From the NCBI GenBank assembly GCA_036345935.2, contig JADWOT020001812.1, positions 1 to 64,000 of the forward strand: 64,000 nucleotides of DNA, given 5' to 3'. Each line of letters begins with the position of its first letter. Within the stretch, counting starts at the first letter, position 1. Below, in pieces: positions 54,001-64,000 of the stretch. Under the pieces are notes generated by a model. It worked only from the letters and a program-made list of their open reading frames with translations, was not told the DNA's origin and did no database searches. The translations under genes and the position numbers were made by a program. Origin of the DNA: Taenia hydatigena (taxonomy: Eukaryota; Platyhelminthes; Cestoda; Cyclophyllidea; Taeniidae).

Positions 54001-55534
54001 ATTCCACACCAAATGTGGTGTTTTGCTTCATTCGCTGCTTCGCTCAATGCTTTATCTCTTGTTTGCTCAAACTCGAAAACATTTTTTATATTTTGCATAG
54101 ACTTAGTGGTTCTACCGAAACATTTGCATTCTTTTAACAATAAAGCGTGCTGAATTTGTTTCAACCATTGCTAGGGGTTTTGGCGCAAGCGATTTCCGGC
54201 TGAAGCCCTTGAACTCTCATAATGCGATCATAGCAAAGTTGAGTAAGAAATCGCAGGTCCTCTCCGCCAGTGATAGGCAAGAGATAACCGACCTTGGGGG
54301 CGCCACTTTCATGCATTTCTAATAGTGTCCACTCCTTCCCTTTGGATGATTACACTTTTCGAAATTTCATTGATAGAACACGAGTTAGGATAGCGGTAAC
54401 AGTTATAACTGTGCTAAATTACAGTTAAGCATGTCCGCGATCAGAAGCTGCCTTATTTTTATGCTATATTGATAGTCAGACATCTAAGGAACAAGTTGTT
54501 CCTTATTATCAGAGGCGGTTCAATTCTTAGTTAATAAGGAAAATTTCTAATCTGAGTTGTTTCGCAGAAGCAATGGCAGCTGGCAGCTGATTATCATTAG
54601 ATGGATTCGGTGCTTATTTTAGACCTTTTCATCAGGAGCCAGAGAGTCTAAGTCGATAATCGAAAAATATATTTTGGTTGGAACTAATAGGAGATTTCCA
54701 GACGAGTCGAGGGGATGGCAAGTTGATGACCTCACGAACAAACACTTCAAATGTAAAAGCACGAGGTGCTAGGAGTAGAGTATTAGGAGACTATGGAAGG
54801 AAGTGCACACTGTTGGTTGGTTTTGTACCAAAAGCACGTGTGCGACGTAAGACAAGCTTATGAAAGCACTAGAACGGTGCTTAGACGAAGCCATGAAATC
54901 CAAACTTGCATCACTACCCGCCACAAATGGGTTGGGAGGGAAGGCCACCTGCATTTGAGTAACATTGTAAGTGGCTTCCAATTAGGACTTTAAGTGCATT
55001 GCAATCACTGTAGTAAAAGGGGATGCTTGAAGGAATTGCCGTTCCCATCGACATTCCACGGCTTGTATCCATGATTGCAAGCACCGGTCATGGTAAATAA
55101 ACAGCCCACTTCGCCTTTAATGATAGAGGTGGCTTTCATTATTAGGATCTTATTCCTTGCACTGAACGTGCTTTGAAAACCCAAAGTGGGAAGCGTACAC
55201 TTACCTAAAACGTTCCTAATCTCCTTCGACTTTATTTGTCTTGGTCAATTCCAGATATCCTCGTGTACGTCGCTAACACTATGTGGTGCGCTTTAAATAA
55301 TAGCAGCCATGCAAATTTTGTTTGACTGGGCCTTAGGCCATGCAGGTCCTATTATCCTACGGCAGATAGAGCAAATTTAAATCCACTAGCTAACCTGAAA
55401 ATCCTACAAATCTGGAAATTAGTAGAAGTAAGTTACTGACATTACTAAATTGCCCATATTATCCGTCATTTCTAAGCTGTTTAACTTCTTACGTAGTAAG
55501 CCTTTGCACCCTTTTCATGTTTTAATTCTGCGTA
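48076..55534. other. Gene-poor stretch
   Basis: No exon chain could be supported. A minus-strand frame at 53200-53466, after a TTGCAG acceptor-like site, reads somewhat like protein (VRSAFRSTYMPILYALKEHQ) but has no partner exon. A minus/plus overlapping pair of frames lies at 53773-54164. No repeats shared with other parts of the window were noticed. Confidence 0.3.
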
Positions 55535-55766
55535 CTATTCCTGAACCGTGAAAGTCCACACATTGAACCGCAGAATACCATTTACTGGCTCTTTTATGTG
55601 TATCACAGGCACATTGGAATCGTTTGAGACGAATTCCTCCTAGAATTAACAAGGAAGTGAGAGTAAACAAACCCATATAGATAGCGGTAGGCATTTCCAC
55701 CTGAGGCACTTTGGGTTCCATGGTTTCTCTTAAAGAATGTGGGATCGCTGCCCTGCCTTTGGCCAT
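55535..55766 (-). CDS. Possible small gene with an ambiguous 61-bp intron
   Basis: The ATG at 55766 follows an in-frame TGA. Two readings are possible. Unspliced, the frame gives 83 aa, ending at 55515, with a predicted membrane segment (AIYMGLFTLTSLLILGG). Spliced, 55701-55766 joins 55639-55535 across a 61-bp intron (donor GTGGAA, strong acceptor CTTGTTAATTCTAG) to give 56 aa, whose second half (SNDSNVPVIHIKEPVNGILR, then FNVWTFTVQE) reads like soluble protein. The acceptor strength favours splicing. It lies downstream of, and on the same strand as, the better supported gene at 56.2-56.7 kb. No family is recognised. Confidence 0.3.
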
Positions 55767-56175
55767 ATGTTTGGATGTAAATCAGTTGCGCAGATATCAC
55801 TATACCTTATTTCGACCTCATACAAGAACCACCTAAGTCCCGCATAAACCTGTTAAATATTGTAGGACAAGTGTATATGATTTAGTCTACTGTTCATTGG
55901 CAAGAACATCAACACGGAAAATCGTATTCTGTGTTAAGCTGCTTTCGTCTCGAGCGTGTAAATGACTGCTAGGATGGCAAATGCTATGCCATCATGTCAA
56001 CGCGCTGGTGCACATTGTCCTTGCAATATCTCCTAACGTGCCATAAAAAGTTTATGTTTTATTTTGACTGTATAAAATAGTATTTGGTTCTCCTCCATAA
56101 AACACAAGCATCTAGTATAAAGCTTCGAAAACCGGCAGATCATGTTTCATGTATTTGAAATATAAGTCTGCAATC

Positions 56176-56703
56176 TTATCGCTGCAAGTGCAATGGCTTT
56201 CTTTTAGCTCTTCTCTTGCTAGGCAAATTCTTGATGACTCTAGAGTATCTAGCAGAAATAATGGCTTCCATCCAAAATTCCCCCAAGACTGGTCCCACAA
56301 AGTTCACAGAATTACTGGTTATTTAAAGAATTTGATTTTTAAAGTGAAAAAATAGTGATTTACCGTTCGGCGGTTAAAAATGCAAATACATCGGCTCCTG
56401 TATGGTCATACACTACATAAAAAAGGTTTCTAATTTCGCATAAGGACGCTGCATAATTTAATCTTTAAGGGTGTTCGAATAAAAAACTTACACAGCAGTA
56501 TCAACCGCTCCTCGGCTGCGGCAAGCAATGTAGCTGTTTGGTACTTATCATAACATCCGTGGAGACGAGTCCACCGAACTTTGGTCGCCTCGATCAATAG
56601 CAGGGGGAAATATTTAGCAGTTAACTCTTGACCCCCACCAATGACCACTGCTGATCCTTTAAAGTGGGCAATTTTCGGAATACGGCGTACCTTCAACATC
56701 GGT
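56176..56703 (-). CDS. C-terminal three exons of an unrecognised protein
   Basis: Exons on the complement are 56492-56703, 56364-56448 and 56176-56314, separated by short introns of 43 and 49 bp. Donors are GTAAGT and GTAAAT; acceptors end ATTATGCAG and AATAACCAG. Phases agree at both joins (1, then 2), and the frame ends at TAA 56178-56176. The roughly 144 residues read continuously as protein. The order is KIAHFKGSAVVIGGGQELTA, then LLAAAEERLILL, SLCEIRNLFYVVYDHTGADV, NFVGPVLGEFWMEAIISARY and a basic tail NLPSKRRAKRKPLHLQR. The first exon starts in phase 2, so more exons lie upstream. A candidate frame before 56835 after TTTTTTCGCAG has only a weak donor. I do not recognise the family; the Lys/Arg-rich tail could be a nuclear or RNA-binding signal, which is inference. 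Confidence 0.55.
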
Positions 56704-56889
56704 CTGAGCTCAATCCATCGCTATTCGAATTAGTATTCTACGATTCCTGCGTCTGGAACATTTAACGTAGAAACATAGCGTCGTGTAGACGACAAGTGGC
56801 GAAGTCGCATGATCCTAGAAAGCCTGATTTAGCTGCGAAAAAATTTTTGCGATTCTTCCAATTTTTCACATCTTGCGAAGCACAATTTA

Positions 56890-57585
56890 TAAGATTGGTC
56901 ATTAAAAATAAAGATCGTTGCTGTAACAGTTCCGGCAAATCATTAAGGCCTAATTCTTACTTAACGACAAATGCGCGTATGTCGTCGGCTCGGTAACTAG
57001 CGGTTGGATTCCACAAATCTAAACTGACGTCATCGCTTTCCAGGGTGGGGGAGGTAGGCAATGATCCTTGCCAGAGTACGCGGATAACTTGCAAGCCCAA
57101 ATTTCATGATACCAAAAGTAAGGACCCCTACTCAGTCACTCCTCTTGACCCAAAATGTAAAGCAGATACACACCCAAGCGTGTTTAATGCATTTGGCTTA
57201 AATATTTGAAGGCCGCCTGGACGAATCCCACTTGATGAAAACAAATGCTAAACACTGTCAAGAGACTTTCTTGACAGGGAAAACAGGAAAAGAAACGGTA
57301 GACAACACGGTGCTGGAATATGCAAATAAACGGGCAATCGGTTTTCCCTGTTGTACGCAGAAGCGCGCTTATCGAAGGGAAATTTCTGTCCTTAGGTGCA
57401 GTACACCAGCAAAAGTGACATTATCAGCAGAGCCGAAGTATTTTTTTGATCGTGAAGAAGTAAGGATGGATCTGCGGAATGTTTGTTGTACTTGTTAACA
57501 TGCTGATTGGCCCAATATTCGCGGATGATTCCATAGCTGATGGTGCAAATCGCTTGCCTGTACGCGCCTTATATGTTCCTTCATT
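56890..57585 (+). repeat. Dispersed repeat pair G, copy 1
   Basis: Collinear with 62880-63668. Shared blocks include CGTTGCTGTA, GCGTCATCG/ACGTCATCG, GGATAACTTG, and CACTCCTCTTGACCCAAA against CACTCTCTTGGGCCAAA. A frame at 57232-57498 encodes GKETVDNTVLEYANKRAI and QKRAYRREISVL. The partner encodes the matching GKEVVSNTEAG, a stop, then DKQTIKF and PRAYWRKILVL. Residue-level similarity suggests an old coding exon, now decayed in at least one copy. Confidence 0.75.
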
Positions 57586-60500
57586 GAACAGAGCTGACAA
57601 ATTGGCTGCGACAGTGAGGACTCACCGCTGAGTATCACAGAGCAATTGTCGAGTCGAATGCGATAAATCCTTTGTAGCTATCTGCATTTACCAGCAAAAG
57701 TTTATTAGGCTAAACAAATTGATGGCTGTCACGGGCAGGTATCGGTTGTTAGAGAAACGGGACAATTTACTCACTTTTCGGTCCTTCTGCATTAATTTAA
57801 TAAGGATTCTCTACTGTAATTAGGAAGTGAGAAACTCTTGAAATTTCGATGCGTCTACGATATTTGCTCTCTGAGTGTCTCGATCAGCCCATCGCTTAGC
57901 GTACGCTCAATGCACTGGTTACAGCGATCTTTGATGTCGTGAAGGTTAGTCGACTTGGATATGTTTGTGTCGATGAAGTGGTGTGAAATAAAGTCTGCTT
58001 GCCAATGTTGTCGCAACCGCAACAGCGACCCGGATCCCTACACATCCAACGTCCTTGAATCCAGGCTACAAACTATACTAAGCTTTCTTTCATGTGATTT
58101 AATGACTCCAATGCTCCGCCCGAGGCATTTTAGCACCTAGCGATCCGCTGGGATCAAAAGGAGGAATAGCTGCAGCAGCACTTATAAAATCAACTTCACA
58201 ACAGTTTTAATTATGTGGCAGACGTAAAGACCAACTGCCCATGTTGCTACTCAAGTTGAGCGATTCGCTCATAGCCACAGTTAACAGACCAAACATTTTA
58301 AAAGCAGCGTTACAAGCATAAACACAATATAAACGATCTCATTTAAAATATTCTCTTGGCCATGCGATGAGCGTCTGGTCATTTGCAAGCCCGAAGCCCG
58401 GTGATTGCCATGGCAGCACATGCGGACCAATTTTAGCTGACTAGATTATTTGCAAGCTAAAGTGGATGGAGAGTTGTTGGCACAGACGTCCGTGCCACTA
58501 AGCTCAAGGCGATTGAATGACAGCCCCGACATATGGGCGATTCAGGCTGTTACTGCTTGGAACATATCACATACCGGGGCGAAGTAATAGCTGTCCTACA
58601 TCGTACGCCCTAACCCGACGCGTTGCTTTGCAACAAGCAACCACAACACAATGATACAATTGATACAATGATACAATTACTAACACATAACAGTACCATG
58701 AATTTCCAAGTTCCCATATAAATTTTAGCCTATTGTGTAGGAATATATTATATGGCTGGTTTTCCCACATCCATTCCCCTCGCTTACGATGGCGTGGATA
58801 AAGTCCACAGCTGGGTAACGTAACAAGACTAACGCATTTTAAGATAGAGCCTTGCTTCTACCCTTGCTGTCTTGGAGAAGGCCAGCCACCCGCAGTGTGA
58901 TGCACGGCAGGGATTGGAGTATCCGATTGAGACACCAAACAGCGAGTCTGCATGCGCAACTTAGCTGTAGGAATGATTAGACGGATCTTGGGCTTAGCCC
59001 GAGCTGCATTGATACTGGCGATCACAGAACTTGCGAGCTGCTCAGATGACCGCTACTGCTCGCAAACCCTCTTCAAGTCCGTTACTTCCAAATGCCTTGC
59101 CTCAAATATTTTACTTAGGTTTTCTTGCTTTATACAGCAAGTTATGCTAAAGTTGCCTAATCATCGTCAAACACTTTGAACTATATGCACTGAAAACATC
59201 CTGATTTATTTAATTGCGATCACTATTCTTCCCGTCGCTTGTAGTAGAGCGTGCGGCCTACTATCTAGCCAATCAGTAGTATCGTTTTTCAATGCTACGC
59301 TTCCATTGTTACGCTGATGTTAGTGTTTCTTCGTCCGCGCCGCCTGACACCGCACCGCGCGTGCACCATTGGTATAGCTATTATGCAACTCTTTACTCAT
59401 TCAGTGGATGAGACAAAGCCGATCGGTCGTTCAACTTCTTAGCGTGTTTGCTTTCTGTTAGTTTTTAACATTTTGCCGGTGCTTAGTGATTACGCGGGTT
59501 CGACAATGCCTAAATACAGAGCGGCCAAAAGTGGCCTCGGTCTAGCCTATACTCGTTTCCTTGCTACACGCGAGACTAAGGTATCTATCAAGAGGAAACA
59601 CTGTACTTGCAACAGCTATTTCCATCTCCTTCTTAGCCCTCCAGAAACACCTAATATGAAGAGATGTAAGGTTCTTAGATACCTTTGATGTATGCTATGG
59701 TACAGTCAGTAGAGTAGGATTCCCTACCCCAGAAGAATTGAATTAATTTTGTAGAAATATGTTTTAGTTGTCTTCCTGCCTCTCGCCTACAAGATATATT
59801 TCAAGACCATAAGCATCACAGCATTAGCAGAACAGTCGCCTTTCTTCGCGACATCAAATTATAACAACTAAAAATAGGGAGGTGAGAGATCATCTAGTGC
59901 ACGTTAATTATTTTCTCCACCCGTCAATGCAGCACTTTGTGTAGAGAGGGTTGATTTCCTAGGATCTTGTCAGCTGTACACAGCGCAGATCACTGAAACC
60001 AGAGGGTCTGCTCAGCTGAGTGTACACTCAAGTCAAGCTCATTGTAAGTAGTACTGACCAGCTCATGATTCATACCTGAGGTGAGTGAGTACGTTCATGC
60101 GTTTTAGGCTAGAGGTGCTACACTGAAATGTCTTAGATCTCAACAAAATGTCTGCTATTGACAATGTAAATTGAATTTTCAATATGATGGGATACTAAGT
60201 AAGATAGGGAGAGAATTAACATTAATTTACAGAATTTACAGCCTGAACAACAACTAATCGCTTCTAAAAAAAGGTTTACTAAAATAGACACAACGGTGTA
60301 GTTCCTAAATCTAGCTTCATGTGGATCACTTCTACCAGGATTTTTAATTTAATAACTTTTAATCATGCAGCCATTTTCTAAGTACCATGGTCACCCGGTG
60401 GCAATCAAACTTGCCAAAACGGGTCTAGATGGAGGAACAAACTTCTGAATATTAAAGTTTTATGCACTTTTTTAAATTTGCTTACCTAAACACAATCATA

Positions 60501-60611
60501 ATGGAAGCAGACTTAATGTTCAGATTTTTAGTTCATGCATTCACACACCTCCTTCCTTCAGTTTATCACCTTCATATTACCATCGTCCTGTCAAATAATG
60601 CAGAGCAGCAT
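57586..60611. other. Gene-poor stretch
   Basis: No supported gene. A plus-strand frame at 58952-59179 begins with a signal-peptide-like sequence (MRNLAVGMIRRILGLARAAL followed by ILAITEL) but has no further support. A small tandem repeat at 58652-58677 is listed separately. Confidence 0.3.
58652..58677 (+). repeat. Short tandem repeat, unit TGATACAAT
   Basis: Nearly three copies of a 9-bp unit (TGATACAAT) occur in a row. It is a simple minisatellite-like run with no evident function. Confidence 0.8.
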
Positions 60612-60878
60612 TCATAAATTAAATTGTTCAGATCCACCCAAACCACATCTATTTGGATTGGGCATTTCAAATACTGTTCTAATAAAACACATTGGATTCA
60701 CCAAAACATCGTCGCTGGTCACAAAGATAAATGACGTTGAATCCGTCCACCCAGTTTCAATATGGACACCAGCGTCCGCGGCAAAACCTGTCGAAGCCTG
60801 CCCGTGATAGCCATCAACTTTTTTTAAGTTTGGTGAATGGTAAATGCAACCACACAAAATTTTATCAGTCTGGCTCAA
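60612..60878 (-). CDS. Weak exon candidate
   Basis: A minus-strand frame of 89 codons reads plausibly as protein in its middle (FAADAGVHIETGWTDSTSFI followed by FVTSDDVLVNPMCF). It has no ATG before residue PMCF, so it would be an internal or last exon ending at TGA 60612. Splice signals are poor (acceptor after an A-rich tract), and plus-strand frames of similar length overlap it. I do not recognise it and keep it only as a candidate. Confidence 0.18.
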   Translation of the reverse strand: MSQTDKILCGCIYHSPNLKKVDGYHGQASTGFAADAGVHIETGWTDSTSFIFVTSDDVLVNPMCFIRTVFEMPNPNRCGLGGSEQFNL

Positions 60879-61335
60879 TGCTTTTCACAGCGACCACAGC
60901 TAGAAACCAGACCACAATGAGAACTACATCGTCGACTATTGTTTCTGTGGCAAATGATGGGAGCAATATACTCCAATAATCAACAAAAAATAATGCCATG
61001 ACCCTTTGCGTGGATGGTGGTGCCCCAGGAAGCCATTGTCAGACCTGGCTCCATGGCAATTCCTTTTGCATGAGAAAGTTGAGCCTGGTATTGACACGTT
61101 TATTTACTTGCATTGCTTACACATAATGATAACTTGATAACTGAAGGCGATAATTTGCAACATTTAACTTCTGTCCTCCTGTGTGTTTCCCCTCGGTGTA
61201 ACATCTTGTGATTGCTATAGTTCAAAAGAAGCGTCATTAGGTGTGGAAACGGATTACATGGAAAACGTGGAAGACCTCGACTAAAATCGTTTTAAAACCA
61301 GCAGATCCCACCCCAGGATAACAATTAATTCGAGC

Positions 61336-61985
61336 ATATATCATGTAACCTTTAAAATCAATTTCAAAACCGTTGGTTCGATTTCATGCATTGTGACTTA
61401 GTGAAATCAATTTCATCCTCATCAGCTCCGTTTCATGCTTAGTGACTTCGTTGAGCCAATTTCGTCTCCATAGGATGCATTTTAAGCCTTTCGATTAATA
61501 AAAATCTACCTCGTCTCCACCAACTCAATGTCATGCATTCGACTACGTGAAATCAAATTCCTCACCGTCGGCTCCACTTCATGCTTTTCAAATTAGTGAA
61601 GTCAATTTTTTCAACGTCGACTCCATTTCAAGCTTTTTGGCTTCGTGAAATCAATTTTATTTACTTCGACTCTGTTTCATGCTTTTAAACCTCGTGAATT
61701 CAATTTCGTCCCGGCTGATTCATTTCATGCGCATGGGCACTCTAAAATCAATTCCATCTCTGTCCACCCCATTTCATTTATTTCGGCTCCTTGAAATCAA
61801 TTTTGAATCCATTAACTCTATTCATGCCTCTCCGCTTCATAAAACCAGACTCTTCTCCATCGGCTCCATTTCATGCTTTTAGGCTTCGTGAATCGATTTC
61901 GTAACTTAAACTCTGTTTCATGCTATTTGCTTCGTGAAGTCAATTTCGTCCCAGTCAATTTTATTTCGTGCTTTTCAATTTCGTG
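61336..61985 (+). repeat. Minisatellite, 48-49 bp period, about 13 units
   Basis: A tandem array in which TTTCATGC recurs at 61382, 61431, 61481, 61529, 61577, 61626, 61675, 61723, 61772, 61820, 61869, 61916 and 61964. Spacing is therefore 47-50 bp, mostly 48 or 49. The consensus unit reads approximately TTTCATGCTTTTAGGCTTCG, then TGAAATCAATTTCGTCTCCG, then TCGACTCCA. Units differ by substitutions and single-base indels, so the array is old. Because 48 and 49 alternate, no reading frame is kept and it is not coding. Confidence 0.92.
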
Positions 61986-62158
61986 GAGAGCATAAAAGGC
62001 TGACAGCGCATTCAATTGTGCTGTGCACGATGAAGGGTATAAAGATTAGGTTAGAAGGTATTAGCTTCTTCTGCGCCACAGTAATAGCTATTTGCAGCTC
62101 ATCCTCGAATGAGATTTCATTGCAGACAACTTTTGCGGCTTTTGCGTTTGTTTTTTTC

Positions 62159-62420
62159 AAAGATGAAAATGTGTCCTTGACATACATTCCAAAAATTTGT
62201 AAAACCCACAAGCTTAGGAAAAATGGAAAATACTAATTTCCATGTGCCCAAAGAGAACAGCGAAGCGAAAAATTACTGCTGCATTATCTACTAATTTAAT
62301 TATGACCGGCTGGATGTGGCTTTATTCCGCTAGGAACAGAAGCATCCAAAGTAACGAACTGTCGTTAAACGGTTGCACTTTTGTCTTCTTCGGGCTGAAT
62401 TCGATCCCAAAGGCTATTGT
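62159..62420 (+). repeat. Dispersed repeat pair E, copy 2
   Basis: Partner of 41460-41702 in the opposite orientation. The best block is AAGATGAAAATGTGTCCT at 62160-62177. It starts about 175 bp after the minisatellite. Frames here (FFKDENVSL, then ITAALSTNLIMTGWM) correspond to frames in the partner but are offset by indels, so this is a relic of something that may once have been coding. Confidence 0.65.
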
Positions 62421-62879
62421 CTTGATAACGCAGATAAAGAGGAGACTGTTTCGTCCTTCGCTGCAAAGTAATGCAAATGACACTAGCAATTTTTAGGATA
62501 GGTGTGTGCATTTGCCTCTTTATCGTAATTGAAATGGCTCAACAAGAGAATAAAACACGAAAACGGAGGAAGGAAAAATCCCCTCAAAAGTGTTGCTAAG
62601 CATTGATTTTTTTTAATGACGACCTTCATCAAAACATCATTACTTTAATCGTGCAGGAAGCATTTTAGAACATTGCGAATCGATCCATGTAGACCGCCTT
62701 GCGCGACACCAAGAAGCAATGCACATGGTGTATTAAGTTGTCTCATGGTAAATTTGACTAGTCGTAGCAATCAAAAGACGGATATCGTAAATGCATCACA
62801 CATCTTAGGAGCTTCTCTTTTCCTTATAATGATAGAGAATTTTTATTGAATTGGTGTAGAGGAGTCAGGAAAGAAGTAA

Positions 62880-63668
62880 GAGTTTCTCGTTGCTGTAGCG
62901 GTTCTGGTGAATTAATGAAGCCTAGTTCTTGCTCGTGGATGAATGAAACACCCATCAAGAGCCAGGCAAGCAGCATTTAGGCTCCACCAATCCCATGAAT
63001 AAGCAGGCGTCATCGTAAACATTGGACTCTTTTAGAAGAAGTGGATAACTTGTAAATACGCTTCTAATTCCACTTAAATTAGGAGGCCTTAACCTAATCA
63101 CTCTCTTGGGCCAAAGATTTGAAGAAAGATAACATCTCTTATCGCATTTGATGCGTTTGCCTTTAATATTTTTCAGAATCGCTTAGGCAAAACTCACCTG
63201 ATAGAAAATAAGATAACGTCAACCATGATGCATGCAGACATTATTAACAACGATTGCGGGAAGGAAGTAGTAAGTAACACGGAAGCAGGATAGTTAGACA
63301 AACAAACAATTAAGTTTTGTGGCGCATGTAGTTACCCAAGAGCTTATTGGAGAAAAATTCTTGTCCTCATGTCTGGCGTTAGTAGTAGAATTGATGACAG
63401 CAGCGGGAAGGTTAATAAATTTGAAAGCAAGGGCCAGCTAATTGATCAGCAGAACGGTTGTTTTTANTTACCCAAGAGCTTATTGGAGAAAAATTCTTGT
63501 CCTCATGTCTGGCGTTAGTAGTAGAATTGATGACAGCAGCGGGAAGGTTAATAAATTTGAAAGCAAGCGCCAGCTAATTGATCAGCAGAACGGTTGTTTT
63601 ATTGTGGGCAAGCGGGTCATTCTATTAGACGCAGAGGGTTCCATAGCGATTACACACTTTAGCAGCGC
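62880..63668 (+). repeat. Dispersed repeat pair G, copy 2
   Basis: Partner of 56890-57585 in direct orientation. It contains the single N at 63467 and the adjacent near-identical 133-bp duplication; without that, its length matches the partner well. The peptide remnant (PRAYWRKILVLMSG and ESKRQLIDQQNG) is parallel to that in the partner. An in-frame TAG just before it marks decay. Confidence 0.75.
63332..63600. other. Probable assembly artefact: 133-bp duplication flanking a single N
   Basis: 63332-63464 and 63468-63600 are identical except for one base (G at 63432, C at 63568), and a single N sits between them at 63467. This is what results when two contigs that overlap are placed end to end with a gap symbol instead of being merged. 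The other copy of repeat pair G, at 57.3-57.4 kb, has this part only once. A real tandem duplication is possible but less likely. Confidence 0.85.
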
Positions 63669-63717
63669 CTCAAGATGCTAGTGAAGTGGAGGTGCAAATT
63701 GTCGACATTTATGCCCT

Positions 63718-63996
63718 TTATTGGAATAGAAAGGTAACAAGTATGTGTGATTGGCTTTACTGGATGGACAATGAACAGGGAATGCAATCCAACCTTGCCT
63801 TTGTTTATCTTTGTGTAGCATCCTATTTCTAAAAGTGTGTTTAGACCCTCAAAACACTGCATGCATAAGCAGATCTTGCAGATACTGTGACGCAGGAGGT
63901 GTTGCTGCGCCTAATTCAAGTCGTTGTGCTCCTTATTGTACACAGTACAATTGCACCCACCGTCAGCCTTTTCTTCACATTCCACAACAAAATTAA
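63718..63996 (+). repeat. Dispersed repeat pair F, copy 2
   Basis: Partner of 41702-41990 in direct orientation and possibly continuing beyond the window. A 61-codon frame here (from 63811) is Cys-rich (ISRSCRYCDAGG, then RCAPYCTQYNCTH), but the equivalent part of the partner shares only a few of these Cys residues, so coding is not supported. Confidence 0.75.
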
Positions 63997-64000
63997 ACGA

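Noticed and set aside
61336..61985. Regularly spaced repeats that might suggest a CRISPR array.
   Set aside because: Units are contiguous tandem copies without unique spacers, and the genome is eukaryotic.
1..64000. tRNA, rRNA or spliced-leader RNA genes.
   Set aside because: No TTCGA-box cloverleaf, rRNA core sequence or spliced-leader-like donor with a downstream Sm site was recognised on reading; a tRNAscan or Rfam scan would be needed to be certain.

Overview
This window looks like nuclear DNA from a flatworm, most likely a taeniid tapeworm (Taenia/Echinococcus/Hydatigera group). The best evidence is a complete three-exon gene on the minus strand (exons within 1589-3470). It encodes a signal peptide, one fibronectin type III (FN3) domain and a hydrophobic C-terminus, all joined by phase-1 introns. 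That layout and the N-terminal residues match the EG95/45W/TSOL18 host-protective oncosphere antigen family. No bacterial operons, ribosome binding sites, rRNA, tRNA or CRISPR arrays are visible. All homology statements come from reading the sequence; nothing was searched against a database.

Layout. 1-3.5 kb: the oncosphere-antigen-like gene (-). 7-13.2 kb: scattered minus-strand exons with compatible phases that may form one gene starting at 13198. 9-28 kb: mostly non-coding, with three pairs of old dispersed repeats (9.3/27.3, 13.2/17.7 and 19.9/22.2 kb) and one long open frame with an exon-like end at 18.8-19.05 kb. 28.8-29.3 kb: a possible small three-exon gene (-) with two introns of about 40 bp. 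30.8-31.1 kb: an AT-rich palindrome cluster. 33.5-34.8 kb and 46.8-48.1 kb: two copies of a diverged segmental duplication. The 46-47 kb copy carries an intact, unrecognised gene (last exon 906 bp). The 33 kb copy is a pseudogene, and a shorter degenerate fragment lies at 43.9-44.1 kb. 55.5-56.7 kb: minus-strand spliced coding sequence, including a convincing three-exon C-terminus of an unrecognised protein. 56.9-64 kb: more dispersed repeats shared with 41.5-42 kb and 57 kb, a minisatellite with a 48-49 bp period, and a probable assembly artefact around the single N at 63467.

The genes do not form a recognisable pathway. The picture is a gene-poor region with one recognisable antigen gene and one small locally duplicated gene family. 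It also holds a set of segments that have been duplicated, inverted and allowed to decay. Apart from the antigen gene, functions are unknown and exon models are hand-built from splice signals and reading phase. RNA-seq and protein searches would settle them.
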